Below are positions 11,063 through 39,400 of a stretch of DNA of 60,000 bases, piece by piece. The DNA comes from Liolophura sinensis (lineage: Eukaryota > Mollusca > Polyplacophora > Chitonida > Chitonidae): contig NC_088295.1 of assembly GCF_032854445.1 (NCBI RefSeq), positions 6,080,501-6,140,500 of the forward strand. The letters are read 5' to 3'. Below the pieces are notes generated by a model that saw nothing but the letters and a program-made list of their open reading frames with translations, was not told where the DNA came from and searched no databases. Every line of letters begins with the position of its first letter. The stretch's first letter is position 1. A program made the position numbers and the translations under genes.

Positions 11063-13660
11063 GACAGCAGCGATTCAGCGTTCGGTTATCCAGCCGTGCC
11101 TCAAAGTGTCTCTAAGCTATTGGAGCATCAACAAAGATTTACGGAGTACGGAGGAATATATCGATTTCATTTATACCATTGTGTAGTTATAGCTTTAGTA
11201 TTTCAGTGCCCCAGTGCGTTAATACGAGAACTTATCAGCCTTAAATAATAATAAAATATGTATCGTTGAGAAGAGCTACCATCTGTGAAATGCCCGACGG
11301 ATAATCCCCCCGTAAACCGCCTTGCATTTCGAAGGAAGAGCACGAAAAATGAAGGCTTTGGTATAGACGTCGATATTTGTACATTGATTCCTACGACAGT
11401 GTTCCCAAACTCAAACATTCTTTGCAAATCCAGCCTATTTTGGTCCAGGAGGCAAAAGATCGTGGGCAAATTTTGTTCCGTACAGTCATGTAGAAAAACC
11501 TGTTTACATATATCGCCATGGGCATGCTCTGGGAATATGGGTGTCGTGGTTTACCTTGCATCCGAATACGACGATGCCAGTTAAAGACCATGAAAAAGTA
11601 GCGTCTTTAAACCGGAGGGGGTCGATCAAAAGTGGTGACGGATCACAGCAGGCAGGATGGATGTTGGCCTTGGTAACGTTGGCCAACCAATCAGTGCAGA
11701 AATATTTTGTTTTACGTTAAAGCTGACGTACAAAAAACTTGGCGCCAAACAGATCAGGTTTCATTCGATCAGAACGACAAGTTTCATTCGCTCTTTTACC
11801 TGCATGAATAAAGAGCAATTCATGGAATAATGCACTGTAAGGATACACTGCACCGACAGCTAGAATTAATAATTTACACTACAAACAGTCTGTGCCTAAA
11901 GTTTAAGAACTCAATTAATTATTTCCAGTGGCGGTAGTTTACTATACAGTTTCTGCCACAAAAAACATGAGTGCGTCCGCATTAGTGATGACTTAACTCC
12001 TCAACTACCCAAACAATGGTGCCCACTGGACGCGATTGCAAATATTAGTTAGGGCAACCTTTTAAAGAAAAACATGATTTTTCATTCATAATGCAACACA
12101 AAGAATTTTTTGTTTCAGATACGGCAATTTTAATTTTATTATTCCTTTGTTCTCGTGTTTACAGCCTTGGACCGCTTATGCCAGAAATGAGATATTATTA
12201 TGTTATTATGAATCAATATGTGACAATATGTGAGCAGTGGCGTGAACACCGTTATATCCATTTCTGCAGCCAGTAGTTTAATAGAAATTGACTTCAAAAT
12301 ACAGTCAGATGACAGGAAAATACACTTTTCTTATTTTGAATTGGTAGTAATATAAAAAAAAGATCCTGACCATTCAGAAATTGATAACACATGTACAACT
12401 ATAATCGTTCTAGATAATCGTTTTGTTTTCATGTTCAGTTAGGCAAATTTCTTTATTTGCATTTTAGATACATTTTAGATCTGATTGACTATTTCCATGC
12501 AGAACTCATCTGCATAGACAAATAAACATACAGTATTTGAGTAGTAATTACTATAAAGATGTCTCCTGGTTTCAGTTTAGTGTAGGTTACTACATATTTT
12601 TTGCGCTAGGGGTGCTACTCGTACAGGACGTTGTACCTGGAGACTTTCTTCACGTTGCATATTTAAGTAGTGGTCAGCCGTTGTCTCATCCTGTGAGTAT
12701 TTGCTCAGCGCTAATGAATGTAACATATTCAGAAAGACATAAACTTCTGTACCTCCAAATGTGAGAGACTGATTCTCCTGTAATCTGTTAAGAAAGATAT
12801 ACAGCTAAATGTACTACCTTGCTGGTTTGCATTTCGTTTTACTAATACTTGCCTTCCAAATAAGCAGCGTATTAACTTTCTTAATACTATTTAGTATTCT
12901 TTCTGATTTATTCATTTATTTACATATTTATTGTTTTAAGTTGGTGTTCATCGCCGTGTTTCACTAATATAGTACCGAGTTTCACCACCCTTCTCAAAAC
13001 CTTCCGTGTTAAAATACCAGACAATCCAGTTGGAACTGGACTGGAAACTATGACCTTCCTAGCCAGGGGCCGATAGCCTTTCAACGAATGAGCAGTGAAT
13101 GCGCTTTTGTAAATTCTAGTCTAATGATTGCAACATCGGGATCGGAGGCCTCTATGCGATTTAGCCTTCATGACTTTGTTCCCATCAGCTGAAGACTTGT
13201 AAAACAAGTTTTTTCTTGACAATCAACTATGTGACTAGAACTATCTTGTCAGCTAGATCTAATCCAGCCCCTTTTTAAAAAAAAATAACTTATCATATCT
13301 TTGAATATCAAAAACTGTAAGAACGTAATAGATAAATAGATCTAGCTGAAATGATAGCCATTGTCAGGAAGTTCATTGTTTTGTTGAGAAAGTCACAATG
13401 CATCTGTATATTTATAATGATCCACTGGCATCGCCTTACAACATGCCAGGTAACTGTATCGCTGCGTGCGGGTTTAACCATATCATTAATAAGCATATAG
13501 GCTTGTATAAAACTGCAGTGTGGCACGGAATTATCTCTTTCAGTGTTCTAGTGCTATCCGTCGTCTGCTAACAGGGGCTACAGATAACGTACGTGTACAT
13601 CTAAGTGTTCCTACATTCTCATCGAAATTTACTTGCCAGTACGGTAAAGCGCTTTAAATC
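11063..13660. other. Intergenic DNA upstream of gene A
   Basis: No exon with flanking splice signals and no conserved protein block was recognised on either strand. The promoter of gene A should lie at its left end, but no clear TATA box is seen near 11062. A+T-rich stretches occur at 12060-12540. Confidence 0.5.
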
Positions 13661-13667
13661 AAAGGAG

Positions 13668-13927
13668 CTGTGGCTGCCGTGACCAAGATGATAAGCGTAC
13701 TAGCGCGGCGCAATGACTCAAAAGCCTCTCACTAATGCGGTCGCTGTGAGCTTAAGTCCAGCTCATGCTGGCTTCCTCACTGATAAGGTCTGGCAGCAAC
13801 CCGCGTATTTTCGTATGTTTCCGTCGGGCTCTGCCCAGTTTCCTCTCACCATGCTGACCGCTGTCGTGTAAGTTAAATATTCTTGAGTACGGCGTAAAAC
13901 ACTAAGCAAACAAATAAATAAATAAAC
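13668..13927 (+). mobile_element. SINE family 2, diverged nearly full copy
   Basis: Has GCGCGGCGCAATGACTC, a B-box-like GTGAGCTTAAGTCC, CAGCTCATGCTGGCTTCCTC, then TTAAATATTCTTGAGTACGG and an (AAAT)n tail. The A-box end is decayed. Confidence 0.8.
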
Positions 13928-14409
13928 CAAAGCAGCTGTTTACTGCAACTGCCTGAAACTATAATGGTTGAGCCTATATTTTATTTATAATACAATGGAT
14001 GTGTATAAGGCACAACGACAACGTCCACACACATACAAGCGATTAATGTATTTGGGGATTTTCAATGTGTGTTTGACAACGTATATGCACATATGCACAG
14101 TTACCACTACAAACATATATATGTATATAAATGTAGGAAGCTGTATGCATCTTGTACAATAGTTAAAACGTCACACCCTCGTAAGTTGTCAATAAGACTA
14201 CCGGCTCGTCAGCTTTCGCCTGCAACCCAGGTTGTGGTAACAGATCCACGTTATTGCCCTTCACTAGTGTTCCTATACAGTTGATGTAGGCTGTGAACAT
14301 AAATATTTACAGAGCTTTGAAACTGTACGAGACGATTACACAGATACATCTGACTAAGCATCTGGGCAATCATATTCAAATCAATACTGGTAGTTGCTGA
14401 GAACAAAAG

Positions 14410-15380
14410 AAAACTGTCATGTCTTGTCACTGGGAGGGGTGTCATGTCTAGTGATTGGGAGGGGTGTCATGTCTAGTGATTGGGATGGGTGTCGTGTCTG
14501 GTGTTTGGGAGGGGTGTCATGTCTAGTGATTGGGAGGGGTGTCATGTCTAGTGATTGAGACGGGTGTCGTGTCTGGTGTTTGGGAGGGTGTCGTGTCTGG
14601 GGTTTGGGAGGGTGTCGTGTCTGGAGTTTGGGAGGGGTGTCGTGTCTGGGGTTTGGGAGGGTGTCGTGTCTGGAGTTTGGGAGGGGTGTCGTGTCTGGTG
14701 TTTGTGAGGGGTGTCATATATAGTCTTTGGGAAGGATGCAATGTCTGGTGTTTGGGAGAGGTGTCGTGTCTGGAGTTTGGCAGGGGTGTCATGTCTGGTG
14801 TTTGGGAGGGGTGCTGTGTCTGGAGTTTTTGAGGGGTGTCATGTCTAGTGTTTAGGTGGGGTGTCATGTCTAAAGTTTGGGAGGGGTGTCTTGTGCAGTG
14901 CTTGGGAGGGTATCATGTCTAGTGTTTGGGAGCGGGTTTATATCTAGTGTTTTTGAGGGGTGTCATATATTGAGTCACATGGGAGGGACGCCATGTCTAG
15001 TGTTTGGGAGGGACGCCATGTCTAGTGTTCGGGGCGGGTACCATGTCTAGTGTTTGAGAGGCGTGTCATGTCTGGCGTTTGGGAGGGACGCCATGTCTAG
15101 TGTTTGGGAGGGACGCCATGTCTAGTATTCGGGGCGGGTACCATGTCTAGTGTTTGAGAGGCGTGCCATGTCTGGCGTTTGGGAGAGTGTCATGTCTGGT
15201 GTTTGTGAGGTGTGTCATATTTAGTGCTTGGGAGGGGGTGGATATTTAGTCTTCGGGAGGGCGTTTATATCTAGTGTTTTTAAGGGGTGCCATGTCATAT
15301 CTTGAGTTTGGGAGCGGTGCCCTGTGTAGTGTTTAGGAGACGTGTTATGTCTGGTGTTCAGGAAAATTGCCAGGGTGTAG
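14410..15380. repeat. 25-bp minisatellite, G-rich on the plus strand
   Basis: About 38 tandem units of 24-26 bp built on TGTCATGTCTAGTGTTTGGG followed by AGGG. Unit length varies by single G residues. Frames on both strands through the array are by-products of the repeat. Confidence 0.9.
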
Positions 15381-15394
15381 AGGAGGATCTTGTG

Positions 15395-17230
15395 ACAGTG
15401 TTTCAAAGGAAAGCCTTAGTGATGTGACAGAGGAGTGTCATGTGATGGTGTGTGACGGAAAACCCCTAGTGATGTCACAGAGGAATGTCATGTGATGGTG
15501 TGTGGTAGAAAACCCCTAGTGGTGTTATAGAGGAATGTCATGTGATGGTGTGTGGCAGAAAACCCCTAGTGATGTCACAGAGGAATGCCATGTGATGGTG
15601 TGTGGCAGAAAACCCTTAGTGATGTGACAGAGGAATGTCATGTGATGGTGTGTGGCAGAAAACCCCTAGTGATGTCACAGAGGAATGTCATGTGATGGTG
15701 TGTGGCAGAAAACCCCTAGTGATGTCACAGAGGAATGTCATGTGATGGTGTGTGGCAGAAAACCCTTAGTGATGTGACAGAGGAATGTCATGTGATGGTG
15801 TGTGGCAGAAAACCCTTAGTGATGTGACAGAGGAATGTCATGTGATGGTGTGTGGCAGAAAACCCTTAGTGATGTGACAGAGGAATGTCATGTGATGGTG
15901 TGTGGCAGAAAACCCTTAGTGATGTGACAGAGGAATGTCATTCGAAAGTGTGTGGCAGAAAACCCTTAGTGATGTGACAGAGGAATGTCATGTGATGGTG
16001 TGTGGCAGAAAACCCTTATTGATGTGACAGAGGAATGTCATGTGATGGTGTGTGGCAGAAAACCCCTAGTGATGTCACAGAGGAATGTCATGTGATGGTG
16101 TGTGGCAGAAAACCCTTAGTGATGTGACAGAGGAATGTCATGTGATGGTGTGTGGCAGAAACCCCTAGTGATGTGACAGAGGAATGTCATGTGATGGTGT
16201 GTGGCAGAAAACCCTTAGTGATGTGACAGAGGAATGTCATGTGATGGTGTGTGGCAGAAAACCCTTAGTGATGTGACAGAGGAATGTCATGTGATGGTGT
16301 GTGGTAGAAAACCCCTAGTGGTGTTATAGAGGAATGTCATGTGATGGTGTGTGGCAGAAAACCCCTAGTGATGTCACAGAGGAATGCCATGTGATGGTGT
16401 GTGGCAGAAAACCCTTAGTGATGTGACAGAGGAATGTCATGTGATGGTGTGTGGCAGAAAACCCCTAGTGATGTCACAGAGGAATGTCATGTGATGGTGT
16501 GTGGCAGAAAACCCCTAGTGATGTCACAGAGGAATGTCATGTGATGGTGTGTGGCAGAAAACCCTTAGTGATGTGACAGAGGAATGTCATGTGATGGTGT
16601 GTGGCAGAAAACCCTTAGTGATGTGACAGAGGAATGTCATGTGATGGTGTGTGGCAGAAAACCCTTAGTGATGTGACAGAGGAATGTCATGTGATGGTGT
16701 GTGGCAGAAAACCCTTAGTGATGTGACAGAGGAATGTCATGTGATGGTGTGTGGCAGAAAACCCTTAGTGATGTGACAGAGGAATGTCATTCGAAAGTGT
16801 GTGGCAGAAAACCCTTAGTGATGTGACAGAGGAATGTCATGTGATGGTGTGTGGCAGAAAACCCTTATTGATGTGACAGAGGAATGTCATGTGATGGTGT
16901 GTGGCAGAAAACCCCTAGTGATGTCACAGAGGAATGTCATGTGATGGTGTGTGGCAGAAAACCCTTAGTGATGTGACAGAGGAATGTCATGTGATGGTGT
17001 GTGGCAGAAACCCCTAGTGATGTGACAGAGGAATGTCATGTGATGGTGTGTGGCAGAAAACCCTTAGTGATGTGACAGAGGAATGTCATGTGATGGTGTG
17101 TGGCAGAAAACCCTTAGTGATGTGACAGAGGAATGTCATGTGATGGTGTGTGGCAGAAAACCCTTAGTGATGTGACAGAGGAATGTCATGTGATGGTGTG
17201 TGGCAGAAAACCCTTAGCGATGTGAAAGAG
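15395..17230. repeat. 50-bp minisatellite adjoining the 3' end of gene B
   Basis: About 36 nearly identical 50-bp units (key blocks TGTGATGGTGTGTGGCAGAA, ACCCTTAGTGATGTGACAG, AGGAATGTCA). Marker variants recur at a fixed distance: TTCGAAAGTG at 15941 and 16790, CCCTTATTG at 16013 and 16862. A block of about 17 units was therefore duplicated. The array ends about 10 bp from the stop codon of gene B (17241-17243), so transcripts of B should run into it. Confidence 0.95.
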
Positions 17231-17240
17231 GAGTGTATCG

Positions 17241-32994
<15,754 letters not shown>

Positions 32995-33039
32995 TGTGGT
33001 GACTTAAGTTGAGACGGGTCGAATTTGCTTTTTAAAGCG

Positions 33040-33046
33040 CTTTATA
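33040..33046 (-). promoter_or_regulatory. Possible TATA box of gene B
   Basis: GGCTATAAAGCGC on the minus strand, about 46 bp upstream of ATG 32994. If used, transcription would begin near 33011-33015 and give a very short 5' leader. The start codon context (CACCACAATGA) is favourable. Position alone supports this. Confidence 0.4.
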
Positions 33047-33219
33047 GCCAGTCATAACTGCCGTACAACAGCTGATTCAAATCAGCCAGTCTGATTAACT
33101 GTGAATTATTGATACAGGTATTGCGATGGTCGTGCCACAGAGCGCGCGTGGATTGAACAGGATTGATGCCAACTCACCACAAATAAAGACGCACCAGGAG
33201 GTTTCATTTAGCGTGCCTT

Positions 33220-33812
33220 ATCCTATAAATCCCTCTAGCGTAGCTACTGCTACTCCTCTGTGGTAAACTCCCCATTCTTCTGGAAAATGCACAACGCTAT
33301 GAATACTCTGGTCACCCCGTTCTTTCCACCTACGCTATTTCTGTTTATTCCACATTTATTCTTCAGCTTACGTCCTTTCCGTTTATTTCATAACCAGTGT
33401 CATCATTCCGAGGCTTAAGGCATGTCTATTCCATCCACATCATCTGCATTCTTTAGTCTCAACAACGTTTTCCTTCCGGTAAGTCTGCGTTCTCCATCCA
33501 CTCTATCCACATTGTTTGCATTTTTAGCCTAAACAATGTATTCCATCCGCAGCATCTGCGTTCTTCATCTTAAGCAATGTCTGTTTATTCTATCCGCATC
33601 TTCTGCATTTTACCTAAATAATGTATGTTTGTTACACCCACATCATCTGCATTCCTCAGCCTACTAAAGCAATGTATGTTTATTTAAACAGCATTGTTTT
33701 ATAGCGAATGTATATTTATTCCATTTGCATCATCTGCATTCTGCAGCCTAAACAATGTATGTTTACACTATTTGCTACATCTGCGTTTTTCATCCGAATG
33801 TACGTGTGTATA
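33220..33812. repeat. Degenerate ~50-bp repeats upstream of gene B
   Basis: About ten imperfect units with the recurring blocks TCCATCCGCATCATCTGCAT, TCTTCAGCCTAAACAATGTA and TGTTTATT. The stretch lies 230-820 bp upstream of the start of gene B, so it may overlap its upstream region. Confidence 0.75.
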
Positions 33813-33824
33813 TTCATTCGCTTT

Positions 33825-34067
33825 GCCTCGCTTGGTGTTCAGCATGAAGGGGATAGTGCAACGACTGGTTGCCCCGTATCAGTATAGTGGCTCTGTCGGA
33901 GCGGCTTCCTTGCCTTGGGTAAGTCGTCTCAGTGAAGCAGCACTACATAAAAGAGCGGTGGAAATCCGTCCTGCAACAAGGAGACACATTGCATGCACTC
34001 TAAGGATTGCTTCGTCGTCATATGACTGAAAAATTGTTGAGTACGACGCTAAATCCCAAGCACTCAC
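33825..34067 (+). mobile_element. SINE family 1, 5'-truncated, with 11-bp target-site duplication
   Basis: Body and tail only, starting CCTCGCTTGGTGTTCAGCAT and ending CGCTAAATCCCAAGCACTCA. TCATTCGCTTT is present on both sides (33814-33824 and 34068-34078), the mark of target-primed insertion. Confidence 0.85.
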
Positions 34068-34079
34068 TCATTCGCTTTT

Positions 34080-36183
34080 GTCATTTATACAGTCTGCAAT
34101 TTTCAGTCGTTGTCAGCTGGTATAAAGCCGTTGTGGTTCACCGGTCTGAAGTGTACATGGATAGGGAAACTCGAAGAATTGCTACAGAGGTGGTAAACTG
34201 CAGAGCTGCCTTCCTTCACACCAAGCGTCGGCTTAAGCAGATTTTCCTGTGTATACCTCTCTAAATATAAAACAACTTACTACTGCCACAGCTTTCCTTG
34301 GGCATGAGAAATCAAAGAATTGTTGTTGGTATTATTATGTTTGCTGATTTTGCCTTTATCACTGGCCTTCCGACCATATGACGTACACACGGAACAGCCC
34401 GTGTTACAAAGTCACTTGGGATTCATTCGGTGTCCCTAAAAACTGACAGCCCTCGTTGAGGTGAAATATTCTTAAACAGAGCGTTAAATCCCGCTAAGGT
34501 GTCGTGTAAATAACCACGAAACCAACTTTCAAAACAATCTAGACCACAAACAACTAAAAAATTGATAAAGTACATAAAGTACGAAACTGGGACGGAATCA
34601 TGAATTTACAGATAAGTAGTGATGCCGAAAAAACGTTATGTTACGTTTAGAAATGTTACACAATAGGCATGTAAATGGGATGAGTATAAAACCCTGCATC
34701 GTGCTAATTTATGAGTGTGGTTAATCATACATATATCTCACGGTTACGCTTTGAGTTCAGTATGTACATCTGGAATGAAAATATTAAATTAGGATCACTG
34801 TACGGCTTGTAAAATACACACAAAGTTCAAACATGTATATAGTGGAGTGTGTTCCATTTCCATATAGTGCATTAAAATTGAGAAAATAACAACTTGCTCT
34901 CTGACAAGGATTAGAGTAGTCACGTTCATCTAATAGTTCAGATTTACTTTGGACAACTTGCCAAGAAAACAATGAGGATCCCCTTTGAAGTAAGCTAAAT
35001 ACTGATCACGAGAGGGGGAAATTAGAGCGGAATAGTATAAATGGTTAGCCTATAATCTGAACATGCCATTAACTATAGCTTGAATCAGCCATACTGTCTG
35101 TACACCCCTATTTAGTAGCATGTAGAGTTAGCAATCATGTTGTTGTGGAAAAATGAAAACTGAAGCGCACCAATAAGAAAGATAGATGCAGTTTAGATAG
35201 CAGACCTTTCCAACTGATTTGTATAGACATTCAGACGAACAAGTGTCACGTCTGATTAGGTTTTCTGCTTCTCCTCTTGTTACATCCTCAATCATAAATA
35301 AGTACACTTCTGACAGATTTGTCTGCTTTTACTCAAGTTAATTGATACACATGTATTGTTCATGGAAGGTGTCATCATTTTGTCAGACTACTAGACATAC
35401 GTCCTGAAATATTCATTCAAATTACACAGAGCTTCCAGGTACTCCGGGAGATTGATGGTAAAGCAACATATATTTACACCCACGGTACATATTTAACATC
35501 GTTAATCTCATCTTCGCACATTTACGCTGCAGATAAGATATTTGCTCAAACAAATATCAGTACCTAGGAAAGGAACAGGTAAAGCTGTCCAATAGAAAGG
35601 AAGCAAGCCATAGCCAACTGACTAACACGATTACATGACCGAAAGCGTCTCTCGCCACGATCTAGTACACATATTGCTGACGCGTCATTGTGCTATAATC
35701 ATTCAGTGTGACACCTCTCTTGAGATTCTCGGATACTTAATGTTGCGTTGAAATAATCCCCGTAGATTCACGTACCCATAAACTTGCCACAGTTATGTAA
35801 ATGACTTAATTTTATACATGCTGTAAACGGACAATTGGAACGAAAAGACATATTTCACATTTGAAGATAATATCAAGTATATCAACAGTAGCTAACTCCA
35901 CCAAAGTTCTAGATCAAGGCTTCGTAAATCCACAGTAAATCCATTTTGACTAAATGTTTGCGACTCTAGTAAAGTTCTTGTGCACAATTCAATGACTGCA
36001 GCTTTCGAAGTTTTCTCCTCAGGCGGCTTTCACACGGTTAAGTTTTCACATGGTTAGTTACCTCCTATTAGATATTTTGTGTGTTCATTGATTTTATAAA
36101 TGATTCACGTGGTACAAAATATTACTAATTTAAAGACAGGGTATTATTATTTTAAACGTTAAAGCATTGACACTGTTTATGTT
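34080..36183. other. Spacer between genes B and C
   Basis: No gene recognised. A faint SINE family 2 tail (GAAATATTCTTAAACAGAGC) lies near 34445. The polyadenylation region of gene C should lie at the right end, but no site could be chosen with confidence. Confidence 0.5.
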
Positions 36184-36412
36184 TTACTCGCCAGAAACGT
36201 TCCAACAGCGAATATCCTTGACACTAATCTGCAGGACAAGGCAAACAACCGCCAAGACGATAATGCCAGCGTAAGAGAGGAACAATCCGCCCACACTGTT
36301 CAGTTCCAGACGGTTAGCCGTGTCGTCAGGGAGTTCAGAACAATTTCTGACCGGGTACAACCACTTCTGTCTCCACTTCTCCATCAAGCCAGCTTCATGC
36401 ATCTTCCTTATT
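36184..36412 (-). CDS. Gene C exon 13: S2 end, M4 and stop
   Basis: 229 nt, IRKMHEAGLMEKWRQKW, C in VRNCSEL, M4 GGLFLSYAGIIVLAVVCLVL, then a 19-residue tail and TAA at 36186-36184. Confidence 0.95.
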
Positions 36413-39400
36413 CTGTAAGTAAAGAAAATAACGGCTTAAACTAAGTATGAAAAGGGCCATTTACCATTTTACGCACGTAGTGCGATGTACAACAAAAATG
36501 TATCAGGAATTAAGCAGGCCCGTGGTCTAGTAGTTCAAACTTGGTGATAGACAGAGAATTTATACACTGACTGATTGTGTCGTCTTGGTTACGATCAGTC
36601 ATCGACGCTCATCTGGCCGTTTTCATAGTTTAATATTCGTGGAAAACCAATCAAGATACGTTCACGTCACACGTGAGAATTGTCCGCCATCAGTTGGTTA
36701 ATTGTGATAAAGTCATAAATTCCAGATGATGACGTTAAACAATTGCCAAATAAATATATGTATTCTGAGTAATGTTATGTATAAAATGTAAGACACACAC
36801 GAAGAGCATCCAGGGTCTTCAAGTTCTCGGAGCTTCACGCTACATTTTGAAGATAATTACCAAGGTCTTGTAACCGATCGACCATCTTTTTTCCCCTAGC
36901 ACCAGAGACATATTCCAGTAAAACCAAACGTCTTCATTCGATTTTTTTTATTATTCCTAAGCAATTTTACTAAATCGACGTTTTCTATGGCTGCTGGCAC
37001 CACAGACAGAGAGTATTTGGGGATAAGTCAACCCCGTCATTCTGCCGAATGTATTGTCTGCCCAGCGCTTACACTAATCTAGCTCATAAGAGACAATAGA
37101 CTAAAGAGCTGAAGGAAGTATTGATTGATTAATAGGTTCATTTATTGATTGGTGTTTAACGCCGTGTTCCAGAAAATTTTAATGGCAGCGGTCAGCGATT
37201 TATGGTTAGAGTATGCACTGACTAAGCCACTGACCTTCACTAAATACCCGAGAAATCTCCTGACTGAAAGCCACAGCAGAAACAGCTAGAGCTTGATTCG
37301 AACAGACGACGTCATTGATCAAAGGCCATGAGACAGCTCTTCGATGATCTGAGAGGGTGGAGTGAAGGTAACGAATCCATACTTACAAGTGATTCATGGT
37401 ACGGGCATAGGGGGCTCCTTGTCGAATGACCATTCCGTACCCCACAGGATCAAAGCTCTCACGAGCCACAGATAACGAATAACAGCTATTGCTCGCCAAG
37501 TAATCGAGTACGGGTTTGTCTCCTAAACGAGCGTATTTTCCAGTGTAGACCAGCTCCATTATATCACTCATCCGTGTAACATGCGGGGACTGCTGCATTT
37601 GCTTCCAGACTTTCTGGTACAACTCGGATTTAGATCCCTGCAATCAAACAATGATAACTTTGATATTGCACGTAGAAATATTGTGAACAAACTATGCTCT
37701 GATTCTCTCTGAAAGTATTCTGAAAAGAAACCAGTTACTGCCTTTACCACTACCTTATTTAGTCATGCATAGGTGAACAAGGTTAAATAGTGTTCCCTCT
37801 CTTTCTTTTCCACGAATTTATAAAACTTGCTTCACCATTTTGATGCGATGTTGCATATAGACAATGAGGACCGAAAAGACCGTACTTTATCCAAATATAG
37901 ATCAGTTATGACTGTTTCACATTTTTTTGATTATATAACTGAAAATTTTGATAATGCTAACTTTTGTCTGTGTTGTGTCCACTACAAAACAATATTCTTT
38001 CAGTATGCTTTCCTCACCTTAAAGTTGTTCCAAAAGCTTGATCCCACATGAGCAATGGCCTTTATCTTGTCCTGTTCTGCCAGTTCTCGCAAGGAGTTAA
38101 TGGGCGCTGGTGGCAAAGATACGGTGAGAAAAGCGGCCAGGTTAGCTGTGTAGGTGGCCACTAACAGGGTGGTGAACAGCCACCAGAATCCAAGCAGACA
38201 ACGACCAGACATGGCCTTTGGTGAACGCTGAACACCTAAAGCACACAAGCATTCGTGTTAGGCATACTTAGGCCAGCCTGCTGTAGTTTATCGAACGCAG
38301 AGGAAGGAAAATTCACATGTGGTGATTGATAAAGAAACAGGAATCTATGCGTCGAAACAGACATTCGTACACCACTCGACAACTCAATAATCGCAAGGCC
38401 AATATCAAAAACGACCTTCAACACAAACTAAGAAAGTATAGAAACTAAGAAATTAGGACGGAATCATGCAAAGAGAAGCTGTCAACGGCTTTCAAGGATG
38501 TTTGAAAGGCACAAGGTATGTCAAAAGCGAATGAGTGGACTGTCACATATAGGATAGGTGGTCTCACTTAAGGTGTGCAGCGAAATTCAAACCGTGTTGC
38601 TTGATTTCCATTTTGAAAAACGTTAGGCCAGATTAATTTGACTGGAGTTTACCTTGTTCTGTCACTGAGCTATACACCATCCACATGTTATCCTCCAGGC
38701 TGGACTCGTACTTTGACTGAAAAGGTCGAGCTTCCGGTTTCTGTTGGAATGGCGAAAAACGGTTCACAAGAAACGAGGTGACACCAGCAATAAATACACA
38801 GCAAAGAACACAGATCCACGTAGGCACAGAGTAAGGTTTTAGAGTCTGAAACAAACTCTTGTTGGTTTTATGGCCCGGTGTGAGTGTTAACAAACTGGTG
38901 CTACCCTCTAAGAACGGAACAGTGAAGTCGATGACCTGCTCTCTTTGTAACGTGATGGTGAACAGACCAATAGCCATTTCCGTTTCCTGGAAGACAAAGA
39001 CATAGCATGCCACAAACGGGTACCAAGGGCTGACAGAAAATGTGGTGAAATCAGTGCAAATGCATGAAGTCTTATTGGCGTCTGGTAGTACGTTACAGTA
39101 CAGTGCTATTCGGGTTTGACTTGCATATTGTTCTTGTGTACTTGTGTATTTATATCTTAATCCATGTTGATGAGGAGGGTTCCAAGGTGTGTTTGGTCGT
39201 GTGCCATCCTCATTAAAGAAATAAAGCATTAAATTAAATTTAGACTAAATTAAAATGTGCCATTAATTGCGAAAAATATTGAAACTCCTTCCCGTTCTTG
39301 GGTAAACAGTATACACATCTTGAATCCGTATCATCAATATTTCCATTTGTTTATGAGGAGCATTTGAAACTCTAAACTTGTCACTTTTCATCTGTAAACC

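Noticed and set aside
14523-14867. Frames on both strands rich in HPSQTPDTT or GVVSGVWEG
   Set aside because: Produced by the 25-bp G-rich minisatellite; no start context or conserved block.
38987-39229. N-terminal extension of the 198-codon frame at exon 10 of gene C
   Set aside because: Homology starts at the acceptor at 38987; the upstream part has no counterpart in B and is intron.
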